Positions 1 to 7,745 of a DNA stretch of 64,000 nt are shown piece by piece (the stretch's first letter is position 1; each line of letters starts with the position of its first letter). The position numbers were made by a program, and so were the translations under genes. A model generated the notes under the pieces. The model did not search any database. It saw only the letters and a list, made by a program, of their open reading frames with translations, and was not told the origin of the DNA. The stretch lies in the NCBI RefSeq assembly GCF_000620145.1, contig NZ_JHVM01000017.1, positions 1 through 64,000 of the forward strand, read 5' to 3'. The stretch comes from Deefgea rivuli DSM 18356. GTDB lineage: Bacteria; Pseudomonadota; Gammaproteobacteria; Burkholderiales; Chitinibacteraceae.

Positions 1-325
1 TGGGTTCAAAACGTCGTGAGACAGTTTGGTCCCTATCTGCAGTGGGCGTTGGAAATTTGAGGGGGGCTGCTCCTAGTACGAGAGGACCGGAGTGGACTGA
101 CCTCTGGTGTACCGGTTGTCACGCCAGTGGCATTGCCGGGTAGCTAAGTCGGGAAGAGATAAGCGCTGAAAGCATCTAAGCGCGAAACTTGCCTCAAGAT
201 AAGATTTCCCTAGGGTTTTAAATCCTCTAAAGAGTCGTTCGAGACCAGGACGTTGATAGGTTGGGTGTGGAAGCGCAGTAATGCGTTAAGCTAACCAATA
301 CTAATTGCTCGTGAGGCTTGATCCT
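1..325 (+). rRNA. 23S ribosomal RNA, 3' end (partial)
   Basis: The window opens inside the last part of a 23S rRNA gene. The stretch AGTACGAGAGGACCGG at about 76-91 is the sarcin-ricin loop, and GAGCTAACC-like and CTAATxxxxCGTGAGGCTT sequences near 287-322 match the usual 3' terminus. The exact 3' end (about 325) is placed by recall of the E. coli 23S end (GTGAGGCTTAACCTT), so it may be off by a few bases. The 16S gene and spacer tRNAs, if present, lie to the left of the window. The 5S gene follows on the same strand. Confidence 0.97.
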
Positions 326-579
326 ATAACCTGAGACGCGTGAAGCGACGAAGATATAGTCAACCCAAAAAAACGTGGAGTGTACGTAAGTGCATGATAC
401 GAAAGATAAATACTGAAATAGTGTTGATTGGTGTGTAGTATAATTACTTCTTCTATTGAATTCGAGTTAGCGCTGTAGGCTGATTGCGGAGATGAGACAT
501 GAAAATGTTTAAATCGAGCGAAAAGCAGAATGCGATAACTCTCGTGTGGTGAGGAGACTCACTGCATCAGACAAGTTTT
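326..579 (+). other. 23S-5S spacer
   Basis: About 250 bases between the end of 23S and the start of 5S. I see no tRNA cloverleaf or credible ORF. It should be transcribed as part of the rRNA precursor and removed during processing. Confidence 0.7.
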
Positions 580-696
580 TGTCTGGCGACCATAGCGAGG
601 TGGTCCCACTCCTTCCCATCCCGAACAGGACAGTGAAACACCTCAGCGCCGATGATAGTGCGGATTGCCCGTGTGAAAGTAGGTCATTGCCAGACT
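580..696 (+). rRNA. rrf: 5S ribosomal RNA
   Basis: The sequence from TGTCTGGCGACCATAGCGAG through GTCATTGCCAGAC follows the 5S pattern: closing helix TGTCTGGC/GCCAGAC, the GGTCCCACTCCTTCCCATCCCGA loop region, the CAGTGAAACACC segment and the GCGCCGATGATAGT helix. The length of about 117 nt is normal. A conceptual ORF that covers it (546-836) is an artefact. Confidence 0.97.
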
Positions 697-710
697 CCCC
701 ATTAAGTAAG

Positions 711-737
711 AAGCCCGATTCGAAAGAGTCGGGCTTT
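711..737 (+). terminator. rRNA operon terminator
   Basis: Stem AAGCCCGA / TCGGGCTT followed by a run of T, 15 nt after 5S. A standard rho-independent terminator ending the rRNA operon. Confidence 0.9.
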
Positions 738-844
738 TTGCTGTCCGCGAGAAATGGAGCAAGGTGGGTATTGCTCGCTAAGTCATTAGAGCTAAGTTTT
801 ACAGCGATATACCTAGTTCTTAATTATTTACGTTGAGCATAAAA

Positions 845-870
845 ATAGCCACCTTCGGGTGGCTATTTTT
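845..870. terminator. Bidirectional terminator between the rRNA operon and udg
   Basis: Stem ATAGCCACC / GGTGGCTAT with an A run on the left and a T run on the right, so it can work in both directions. The TAA stop of the leftward UDG-like gene (869-871) lies in the T run. Confidence 0.88.
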
Positions 871-1780
871 ATGGGTTCAAGACAGTTTTAAGTAGTAATA
901 AATCCTGCCAAGCTTTTGCTTTATCGTGGACATTGCGCTGTAAATAGCTTGGATGGTAGCTGACGATGGTCGGGATAGACTGGCATTGCTGCACTTTGCT
1001 GCGTAATTCGCGGATCGGTGCGTTGCTGTTGAGCGTTGATTCTGCGGCGAATTGGCCAATTGCAAAGATAGCTTTCGGCTGAACCAATGCAATTTGGCGC
1101 TGCAGCAATGGCGCGCAGGCTTTGATCTCTTGGCTGGTCGGATTGCGTGAGCTGCAACATTTTACTGCGTTGGTGGTAAAGGTCGATGGCTGTGAGCCTA
1201 AGCTCATTAGCATTTGAGCTAGCATGCGCTGCGCCGGGCCGACGATGGCTAGATTCGCTTGCTCTTCGGCTTTGCTTGGCGCATCGCTCACAATCACCAG
1301 CTGCGCATTACTTTGCCCGGTGCCAAACACCGCTTGCTCACGCTGTTCGCTGCGTGGGCAGGCGGTACAGCTGGCAATTTCGACGCGGAGTTCTTCCCAG
1401 CTCAGTGTTTTGATGCGCTCAGTTCGTTCGTCGCTGCGGCTCACATCTTCAGCGCTAAGCACTTTTTCCGTGCTGGAAGTAGGGCGATTTTGTTGTAATA
1501 ACAAATGCGCCGCAGCCGCTTTGTTCGAGGGGGCTTTGTGCTCGGACTGCTGTATTTGTGCTTCAATACGCTGATGAGCGACATTCGCAATTGGGCTGAA
1601 ATGCGGATCGTTGACTGGCGTTACTGCTGAGACCTTAATTGGCTCTGCTGTGATGCTTTGAGATTCAGCTCTTTTAGATTCGTCTGTGAGCGATTCAGCC
1701 TCCATCGCCGCGAGCACTTCATGGCGTACCCATTGCGGATTTAAACCCAGTTCATTTAGAATTAAAGCGCGGCGATTCAT
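869..1780 (-). CDS. Family-4-type uracil-DNA glycosylase-like protein with altered active-site motif
   Basis: 303 aa. The C-terminal half (about residues 125-300) has the UDG family 4 fold: CTAC at 138-141, a third Cys in VKCCSS (208/209) and a fourth at C222 are in the positions of the 4Fe-4S ligands, and HPSYL (276-280) matches motif 2. The first catalytic motif, normally GEAPG followed by PFVG, reads SDAPS (165-169) and AIVG, so activity on uracil is uncertain. The first 120 residues are a low-complexity, poorly conserved linker of the kind also seen in other proteobacterial members. The start codon overlaps the end of rimI by 4 bp, so tsaB-rimI-udg should be one operon. It could be an active base-excision enzyme or a diverged nucleic-acid-binding relative. 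The family assignment is firm; the activity is not. Confidence 0.82.
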   Translation of the reverse strand: MNRRALILNELGLNPQWVRHEVLAAMEAESLTDESKRAESQSITAEPIKVSAVTPVNDPHFSPIANVAHQRIEAQIQQSEHKAPSNKAAAAHLLLQQNRPTSSTEKVLSAEDVSRSDERTERIKTLSWEELRVEIASCTACPRSEQREQAVFGTGQSNAQLVIVSDAPSKAEEQANLAIVGPAQRMLAQMLMSLGSQPSTFTTNAVKCCSSRNPTSQEIKACAPLLQRQIALVQPKAIFAIGQFAAESTLNSNAPIRELRSKVQQCQSIPTIVSYHPSYLQRNVHDKAKAWQDLLLLKTVLNP

Positions 1781-2214
1781 GCAGCTACCTTATGGGTATA
1801 GAGCAGAGCGTCTTCTCTACCAATGCTTGTAGAGTAATACCCTTTACGTCGTCCGGCTTGTTCGAACTGATGGCGAAGATAAAAACCACAAGCGGCATCG
1901 TTGGATTCTCGCACTTCTAAAAATAATTTCAGCACGCCTTGAGCAGCCAATTCAGTTAATACGCCTTGAATCAGTTGGCTTCCGCGTTGTTTTCTTTGAA
2001 ACTCAGGCGCAATCGCAATTAGCAATAATTCGGCTTCATCTAGCGTAATCATGCACACCGCAAAACCCAGTAATTGCTCGCCTTGCCACAGACCATAGCA
2101 CGTGTGGTTTTCTAAAGAATCTACCCATTGCTTGCCAGTCCACGGGTGTGGATTGGTCGCTTCATCCAGCTCGATGACGTCGCTTAAATGTTGGGTGCTT
2201 AGCAGGCTGAGCAT
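1777..2214 (-). CDS. rimI: Ribosomal protein S18-alanine N-acetyltransferase RimI
   Basis: 145 aa GNAT-fold acetyltransferase. The central LLLIAIAPEFQRKQRGSQLI block is the acetyl-CoA-binding motif A (hydrophobic strand, then R-x-x-G), and FYLRHQFEQAGRRKGYY near the C-terminus is the usual GNAT motif B with the terminal YY. The known role is N-terminal acetylation of S18 using acetyl-CoA in the cytoplasm. The identification rests mainly on the immediate tsaB neighbour: the stop of tsaB and the ATG of rimI share a base (TAATG), a classical tsaB-rimI arrangement. Other GNAT substrates cannot be excluded from sequence alone. Confidence 0.88.
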   Translation of the reverse strand: MLSLLSTQHLSDVIELDEATNPHPWTGKQWVDSLENHTCYGLWQGEQLLGFAVCMITLDEAELLLIAIAPEFQRKQRGSQLIQGVLTELAAQGVLKLFLEVRESNDAACGFYLRHQFEQAGRRKGYYSTSIGREDALLYTHKVAA

Positions 2215-2894
2215 TATTTTTTAACTCGTTCGTGCGTTTTGAGCGCGACTTTATCACGCAAATAAACCAGCTCCGCTTCATGGGCGGGCTGGCCTTGGCC
2301 TGCGGCAAATACGGGCAAAGCTAAGGCTAATAATTGTGCCGCATGTGGGTAAAGATCGGCTTTGATCTCAGTCACACATTCGCCTAAGCGCGCATTTAAA
2401 GTCTCCGTATATGCGGCAAAACCATTGCCAACACCGAGCCAATCATTACCGACTGGCAGTGGCACATCTTCTGGATTGCACACCAAGGCTGGAATGACTT
2501 CTTGCCAGTCACCGTTAACACGCTCAAAGCTGGCGAAATACACTTGATTCATACGGGCGTCGATACAGCTAACGACCCGTATTACTCCAGAAGCTTCAGC
2601 AATCGCCGCCAGCGTGGAGATGCCCACTACGGGTATATTGCGCGCAAACGCCAGGCCTTGTGTGATGCCACAGCCGATGCGTAAACCGGTAAATGAGCCT
2701 GGGCCGCTCGGGTAGGCGATGCCGCTAATGTCTTGCATGCTCAGACCCAATTCATCGAGAAACACTTGCAAATACGGTAGCGTGATTTCGCTTTGTTTTT
2801 GCCCCGCCAGCCATTCGCGCGACACGATGCCGCTGGGCATATCGACGGCAAAAGACAGGTACTCAGAAGAAGTTTCAATCGCTAAAAAAGGCAT
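2214..2894 (-). CDS. tsaB: tRNA threonylcarbamoyladenosine biosynthesis protein TsaB
   Basis: 226 aa, typical for TsaB (about 220-230). It starts MPFLAIETSSEYLSFAV, the ASKHA-family phosphate-1 strand. GPGSFTGLRIG near residue 65 is the hallmark GxGxFTGLRxG motif, and VGISTLAAIA and CIDARMNQVYFA are also standard. TsaB is a non-catalytic partner that scaffolds TsaD and TsaE in making t6A37 on ANN-decoding tRNAs. It is the first gene of the tsaB-rimI-udg operon. Confidence 0.95.
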   Translation of the reverse strand: MPFLAIETSSEYLSFAVDMPSGIVSREWLAGQKQSEITLPYLQVFLDELGLSMQDISGIAYPSGPGSFTGLRIGCGITQGLAFARNIPVVGISTLAAIAEASGVIRVVSCIDARMNQVYFASFERVNGDWQEVIPALVCNPEDVPLPVGNDWLGVGNGFAAYTETLNARLGECVTEIKADLYPHAAQLLALALPVFAAGQGQPAHEAELVYLRDKVALKTHERVKK

Positions 2895-3032
2895 GACAAG
2901 GCTCTGGGTGTTATCGTCCCGCAGGCGGGAACGGTGTACTTATAAGAACTTATAAGGATGAAGTGTGATTCTAACACGCCAAACCCATGAGGATTGCTGC
3001 CGTTTGTGGGCGACTGGCTTATCATAGGTAGC

Positions 3033-4814
3033 ATGAAATCATTCCTTTTCCTGTTGAGCTGGGTCTTCGTGTCGCCAGCCTTTGCCGCGCATGCGATTGC
3101 CCTCGGTAGCGCGCCTAAATATCCCGCCGACTTCAGCGCCTTTAGCTATGCCAATCCGCAGGCAAAAAAAGGCGGTGAAATTATCCTGCCCAATCCTGAT
3201 CGACGCACCAGTTTCGATTCGTTTAATCCTTTTATTATTAAAGGTACCTCGGCCGTAGGCTTGGGCGCGTTGATGTTTGAATCGCTTGGGACGATGAGCT
3301 TGGATGAAACAGCGACGATGTACGGCTTATTAGCGAAAGAGATCGATATCTCGGCTGATGGCCTATCGGTGACGTTTACGCTGAACCCGCAAGCGCGCTT
3401 TAATAATGGCGATCCCGTTACGGCGGCGGATGTAAAACACAGTTTTAATACACTGAAGAGCAAGCTCGCTGCGCCGCAATATGTTTCGCAACTGGCGGAT
3501 GTGGCGGGCATAGACGTACTGGATGCAAAAACAATCCGCTATCGCTTTAAAGTGCCAAACCGTGAATTACCCATCATCGTTGGCTCGCTGCCCGTGTTTT
3601 CCAAGAAATGGGGCGGCGGCTTGAGCTTGGATAAAATCACACTGGAAAAACCGATTGCGTCGGGACCGTATCAAATTGCCGATTACAAGTTTGGCAAACA
3701 AATCAGCTACCAGCGGCGCGATGACTATTGGGCGAAAAATCATCCAACACGCAGCGGACAATATAATTTTGACCGCATCACTTACCGCTATTACCAAGAC
3801 GATGTGGCGCGGCTGGAAGCGTTTAAAGCCGGTGAATTTGATTTCATTACTGAATACAGCGCGCGTAACTGGGCGCGGCAGTATCAGGGGCCAAAATTTC
3901 GCAGCGGCGAAATCATCAAACGCGAGCTGCGCCATCACAATAGCAGCCGTATGCAAGGCTTTGTGATGAACACACGGCGTCCACTGTTTGCCGATATTCG
4001 CGTGCGGCAAGCTTTGGGCTTGGCGCTGGATTTTGAATGGCTGAATCGGCAATTGTTTTATGGGCAATATCAACGACTCAATAGCTTTTACGCCAATAGC
4101 GAATTGGCTGCCCGTGCTAAACCATCAGAGGCCGAGCTGGCGTTGCTGACTCCGCTGAAAAAGTATCTACCCGCTAGCGTGTTTGGCGAATTGTCATCGC
4201 AGCCCAGCACCAATCCACCGCATTCTTTACGGGACAATCTACGTCAAGCACGAGAGCTGTTCAAACAGGCCGGTTGGGAATACCGTGATGGCGCCTTGCG
4301 TAATCAACAAGGCGAGCCGTTTATATTTGAAGTGCTGGATGATGGCGGCTCAATGGGGCGTGTTTTCCCCTCCAAATCGCGCAATTTAGCCAAGCTGGGC
4401 ATCACAATGAATGTGCGCGAAATTGATCATGCTTTATATCAACGTCGCGTAGATGAGTTTGATTTTGATGTCATCGTGTTGGTTTTCCCTAGCGTGCAAA
4501 GTCCAGGGCAAGAGCTACTGGATTATTACGGCAGTAAAGCGGCCGATATCAAAGGCAGTAGCAATGTGCTTGGCATAAAGAATCCGGCAATTGACGCGCT
4601 GATTGGCCATGTATTGCAAGCAAAAAATCGCCAAGAGCAAATCACAGCAGTGCGCGCTTTGGATCGTGCTTTATTGGCTGGGCATTACATCATCCCGCAT
4701 TGGTACAGCGCCACGCACCGCATCGCATGGCGAGACCGCTTTGCAATGCCAGAAACCACGCCGCTGTATTATCAGGCGGGGGATTGGATGCTGGAGACGT
4801 GGTGGGTGAAATGA
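3033..4814 (+). CDS. yejA: Periplasmic substrate-binding protein of a YejA-type peptide ABC importer
   Basis: 593 aa from the ATG at 3033. An upstream TTG at 2994 would put 13 extra residues before the signal peptide and is not preferred. The signal peptide is MKSFLFLLSWVFVSPAFA with cleavage after AFA. The body is SBP family 5: the GGEIILPNPDRRTSFDSFNPF strand, FNNGDPVTAADVKHSF, EKPIASGPYQI, and the C-terminal YSATHRIAWRDRFAMP typical of YejA/microcin-C-type receptors. It should bind oligopeptides in the periplasm and deliver them to YejB/YejE. The last four bases (ATGA) overlap the next ORF, which separates it from yejB. Confidence 0.9.
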   Translation: MKSFLFLLSWVFVSPAFAAHAIALGSAPKYPADFSAFSYANPQAKKGGEIILPNPDRRTSFDSFNPFIIKGTSAVGLGALMFESLGTMSLDETATMYGLLAKEIDISADGLSVTFTLNPQARFNNGDPVTAADVKHSFNTLKSKLAAPQYVSQLADVAGIDVLDAKTIRYRFKVPNRELPIIVGSLPVFSKKWGGGLSLDKITLEKPIASGPYQIADYKFGKQISYQRRDDYWAKNHPTRSGQYNFDRITYRYYQDDVARLEAFKAGEFDFITEYSARNWARQYQGPKFRSGEIIKRELRHHNSSRMQGFVMNTRRPLFADIRVRQALGLALDFEWLNRQLFYGQYQRLNSFYANSELAARAKPSEAELALLTPLKKYLPASVFGELSSQPSTNPPHSLRDNLRQARELFKQAGWEYRDGALRNQQGEPFIFEVLDDGGSMGRVFPSKSRNLAKLGITMNVREIDHALYQRRVDEFDFDVIVLVFPSVQSPGQELLDYYGSKAADIKGSSNVLGIKNPAIDALIGHVLQAKNRQEQITAVRALDRALLAGHYIIPHWYSATHRIAWRDRFAMPETTPLYYQAGDWMLETWWVK

Positions 4815-5395
4815 CTATTGAGAGTTTAATTGTTGAAATATTAGTGTTGATCAGCTCGATTCTTCGGAAAATTTCTGAGCTTGGAGCAAAAGATATTGTT
4901 GAAATAATGATTTCGTCCGTCTCTACTGTTGCAACCATAGTAACTGTAGTAATTGCATATAAAGCATTGAGCAGCTGGAGGGCCCAGCATGATGCTCAAA
5001 CACTGCATTACGTTAGAGATGTGACAACAAAAGCTGTTGCAAGATGGGAATTTGAAACCGCAAACGCACTTTGCTGGGCTAGAAATGTCAGAAATCAAAA
5101 GGGCGTTTATGCTTCTTTTGAGTACCATGTCGATCATCCTGATTTTGTTTCCAATGCTGAAAAATTGAAAACGGTTGAGGCTGAGTTGTTTTATGCAAAA
5201 AGTATTGCTCATGGTTTATTGAAAGAATCTAAAGAGCGGGATCATTTGGTGATGTGTCTGCAAAACACACTTAAACAAAATTCTGGCGATAGAACTAGAT
5301 TATTGGATTTTTCTGTGTCAATCGAAGAAATCAATAAGATAGATACAGCTGGTTTATCAGCCAATACATATTTTGCACTACGTGCACTTCGCTAA
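4811..5395 (+). CDS. Unknown membrane-anchored helical protein inserted in the yej operon
   Basis: 194 aa, ATG at 4811 overlapping the yejA stop (ATGA), so it may be translationally coupled. I do not recognise the family with certainty; the layout (N-terminal hydrophobic helix, then a charged helical bundle) resembles DUF4760-like proteins. Residues about 5-20 and 30-55 (VSTVATIVTVVIAYKAL) are hydrophobic, and the second is a good transmembrane helix. The rest is mostly soluble helix with no catalytic motif. Codon use and base composition are strikingly AT-rich compared with yejA and yejB on either side, and yejABE is normally contiguous, so this gene is probably a horizontal insertion. An imperfect inverted repeat follows it. 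Confidence 0.75.
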   Translation: MTIESLIVEILVLISSILRKISELGAKDIVEIMISSVSTVATIVTVVIAYKALSSWRAQHDAQTLHYVRDVTTKAVARWEFETANALCWARNVRNQKGVYASFEYHVDHPDFVSNAEKLKTVEAELFYAKSIAHGLLKESKERDHLVMCLQNTLKQNSGDRTRLLDFSVSIEEINKIDTAGLSANTYFALRALR

Positions 5396-5403
5396 TTTTG
5401 CTG

Positions 5404-5486
5404 CTCGTAGATGGATTGAGCCGAATTTTGGCGATACCTATTGTTGCTTAGATTGATGGGTATCGCTTCGCTCCACCCATCCTACG
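5404..5486. repeat. Imperfect inverted repeat between the inserted gene and yejB
   Basis: The left arm CGTAGATGGATTGAGCC... (5406 on) is an imperfect reverse complement of the right arm ending GCTCCACCCATCCTACG (about 5470-5486). An inner pair, GCGATACC (5431-5438) and GGGTATCGC (5458-5466), is near perfect. The element fills almost the entire gap before yejB and marks the right edge of the AT-rich insertion. Confidence 0.6.
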
Positions 5487-5502
5487 ATTTGAAGGTTTTT
5501 TC

Positions 5503-6567
5503 ATGCTGCAATACATCCTCAAACGTTTACTGCTGATGATCCCAACGCTGTTCGGCGTTTTGTTGGTCAGTTTTGTTGTGATTCAATTTGTTCCCGGTGG
5601 GCCGGTGGAGCAGATGGTGTATCAGCTTAAAGGCCGCGGAGCAGGTGAATCAGCGGGCAATACCTCGGGTAGCGCTGGAGCGTATCAGGCAGCGCGCGGT
5701 TTGTCTGAGGAGCAGCTGAGCCAAATTAAGGTGCAGTATGGTTTTGACAAACCAGCGCCGGAGCGCTTCTGGCAAATGCTGAAAAACTACGCGACATTGA
5801 ATCTGGGCGACAGTTGGTTTCGCCATGCCAGCGTGACGCAATTGATTTGGGAAAAGCTGCCAGTGTCGATGAGCTTGGGGATTAGCAGCCTGCTGTTGAC
5901 GTATTTGATTGCGGTGCCGCTCGGTGTCGCCAAAGCAGTGCGACAAGGCACGCGGTTTGATGCGGCAACGACGGTGCTGCTAATGGTGGCGTATGCGATT
6001 CCGTCGTTTGTGTTGGGCGTGGTGCTGTTGGTGCTATTTGGTGGCGGCTCGTTTTGGCAACTGTTTCCGCTGCGCGGATTGACCAGTGACGACTGGGAAT
6101 CGCTGACGATGATGGGCAAAGTAATGGATTATTTATGGCATTTGGCGCTGCCTGTTACGGCGATGGTGGTCGGTGGCTTTGCTAGTTTGACGATGCTAAC
6201 CAAGAACAGTTTTCTCGAAGAAATCCACAAACAATATGTGACCACCGCGCGCGCCAAGGGCGCGTCGGAGCGGCGGATTTTTTGGAAACATATTTTCCGC
6301 AACGCGGCGCTGCCTTTGGTGGTTGGCTTGCCTGAGGCGATTATTGCGGCATTTTTTACTGGCAGCTTATTGATCGAAACGTTGTTCTCGCTGGATGGCT
6401 TGGGTTTGCTGGCGTATGAATCGGTCATGCGCCGCGATTATCCGGTGGTGCTGGGCACGCTGTACTTCTTCACTTTGCTTGGCTTGTTTGGGCGTTTGTT
6501 ATCGGATATGGGCTATGTGCTGCTGGATCCTCGGGTGCAGTTTGGTAAAGCTGGGGAGGGCGCATGA
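5503..6567 (+). CDS. yejB: Peptide ABC transporter permease YejB
   Basis: 354 aa inner-membrane permease. The N-terminal MLQYILKRLLLMIPTLFGVLLVSFVVIQFVPGGPVEQ is the DppB/OppB/YejB signature helix. A periplasmic segment with a Gly/Ser-rich stretch (residues about 45-60) follows, as in YejB. The later helices contain the EAA loop (VTTARAKGASERRIFWKHIFRNAALPLV) that docks the ATPase. It pairs with YejE. The yejE start overlaps its stop, showing tight coupling. Confidence 0.93.
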   Translation: MLQYILKRLLLMIPTLFGVLLVSFVVIQFVPGGPVEQMVYQLKGRGAGESAGNTSGSAGAYQAARGLSEEQLSQIKVQYGFDKPAPERFWQMLKNYATLNLGDSWFRHASVTQLIWEKLPVSMSLGISSLLLTYLIAVPLGVAKAVRQGTRFDAATTVLLMVAYAIPSFVLGVVLLVLFGGGSFWQLFPLRGLTSDDWESLTMMGKVMDYLWHLALPVTAMVVGGFASLTMLTKNSFLEEIHKQYVTTARAKGASERRIFWKHIFRNAALPLVVGLPEAIIAAFFTGSLLIETLFSLDGLGLLAYESVMRRDYPVVLGTLYFFTLLGLFGRLLSDMGYVLLDPRVQFGKAGEGA

Positions 6568-7595
6568 TGACCGCGACGTCACCCAATTATTGGTCACGCG
6601 CTTGGATGCGATTTAAGGCGCAACGCCGTGCACTGATTAGCCTCTGGCTGTTTCTGTTTTGCTTTATTTTAAGCCTTGGCGCGGAGCTGATTTCGAACGA
6701 CAAGCCGTATTTGGTCAGCTATCACGGTACGCTGTATTTCCCGCTCATAAAAGATTATCCCGAAATCACGTTTGGTGGCGATTTCCCAACGCCAACGGAT
6801 TACCTCGATCCGTTTATTGAGCAGCAATTACAGCAAGCCGGCAATTGGGCGATTTTCCCGCCCAATCGTTATGGCGTAAAAACGCTGAATTATTTTGCAA
6901 CTGAACCCAATCCAGCGCCGCCCTCAAAAGCCAATTGGCTGGGGACGGATGACAAAGGCCGAGATTTATTAGCACGGCTGATTTACGGCTTTCGCACTAG
7001 CGCCTTGTTTGCCTTGGCGCTGACCTTAACGGGATCGGTGCTGGGGATGTTGATTGGCGGTGTGCAAGGCTATTTTGGTGGTCGTGTGGATTTATTCGGC
7101 CAGCGAATTTCGGAAATCTGGGCGTCTTTGCCTGAGCTGTATTTGCTCATTATTTTCATGGCGATTTTTGAGCCTAGCTTCGCTTTATTGCTGATTTTAA
7201 TGACCTTGTTTGGCTGGATGGGCTTGGCCGATTACACGCGCGCTGAGTTTTTGCGTAATCGCAATCAAGAATACGTATTGGCCGCGCGCAGCATGGGCTT
7301 GAGCGATTGGCAAATTATTCGCCGCCATGTGCTGCCCAATAGCTTAACGCCGGTGCTGGCGTTTTTGCCGTTTAGAATGGGCGCAGCGATTTTGGCGCTA
7401 ACGAGCTTGGATTTTCTGGGGCTAGGCGTCGGCCAGCAAACGGCGTCGCTGGGCGAATTGTTGGCGCAAGGCAAAGCCAATTTGGATGCATGGTGGATTT
7501 CGCTGTCTACCTTCGCTGTATTGCTGGGCTTGATGCTGATGCTGGTGTTCATCGGCGAAGGCTTACGCACGGCGCTGGATCCGCGATCTAAATAA
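6564..7595 (+). CDS. yejE: Peptide ABC transporter permease YejE
   Basis: 343 aa. The N-terminal SRAWMRFKAQRRALISLWLFLFCFILSLGAELISNDKPYLVSY segment is diagnostic for YejE: a basic leader, one membrane helix, then a large periplasmic insert with FPPNRYG and NWLGTDDKGRDLLARLIYG. The EAA-type loop is AARSMGLSDWQIIRRHVLPNSLTPVL. It forms the translocation pore with YejB. No yejF ATPase follows: the next gene is an unrelated channel, so the ATPase must come from another locus or be shared. Confidence 0.93.
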   Translation: MMTATSPNYWSRAWMRFKAQRRALISLWLFLFCFILSLGAELISNDKPYLVSYHGTLYFPLIKDYPEITFGGDFPTPTDYLDPFIEQQLQQAGNWAIFPPNRYGVKTLNYFATEPNPAPPSKANWLGTDDKGRDLLARLIYGFRTSALFALALTLTGSVLGMLIGGVQGYFGGRVDLFGQRISEIWASLPELYLLIIFMAIFEPSFALLLILMTLFGWMGLADYTRAEFLRNRNQEYVLAARSMGLSDWQIIRRHVLPNSLTPVLAFLPFRMGAAILALTSLDFLGLGVGQQTASLGELLAQGKANLDAWWISLSTFAVLLGLMLMLVFIGEGLRTALDPRSK

Positions 7596-7645
7596 TGGGT
7601 ATATGAAGGTGGCCTTTTATTTAAATAGCCTACATCGATATACCT
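7596..7645. repeat. Dispersed GGGTAT palindrome, copy 2
   Basis: TGGGTATAT ... ATATACC outer arms with inner GGCCTTTTATTTAAATAGCCT. It begins one base after the yejE stop. Member of a family of about ten copies in this window. Confidence 0.75.
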
Positions 7646-7745
7646 TTATATACCTGCTTGTGCTGCTGTGAGTTTCTGGATTTAATTACAGCCTGTACGC
7701 TAGCTCGAGCTATAACAACAAGATCAGTAGCGCGAGGGCCATACT

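Noticed and set aside
546-836. 96-aa ORF across the 5S region
   Set aside because: It is read through the 5S rRNA and its terminator; no RBS and no protein-like composition.
1186-1574. Several plus-strand ORFs opposite the udg-like gene
   Set aside because: Antisense shadows of a well-supported coding gene.
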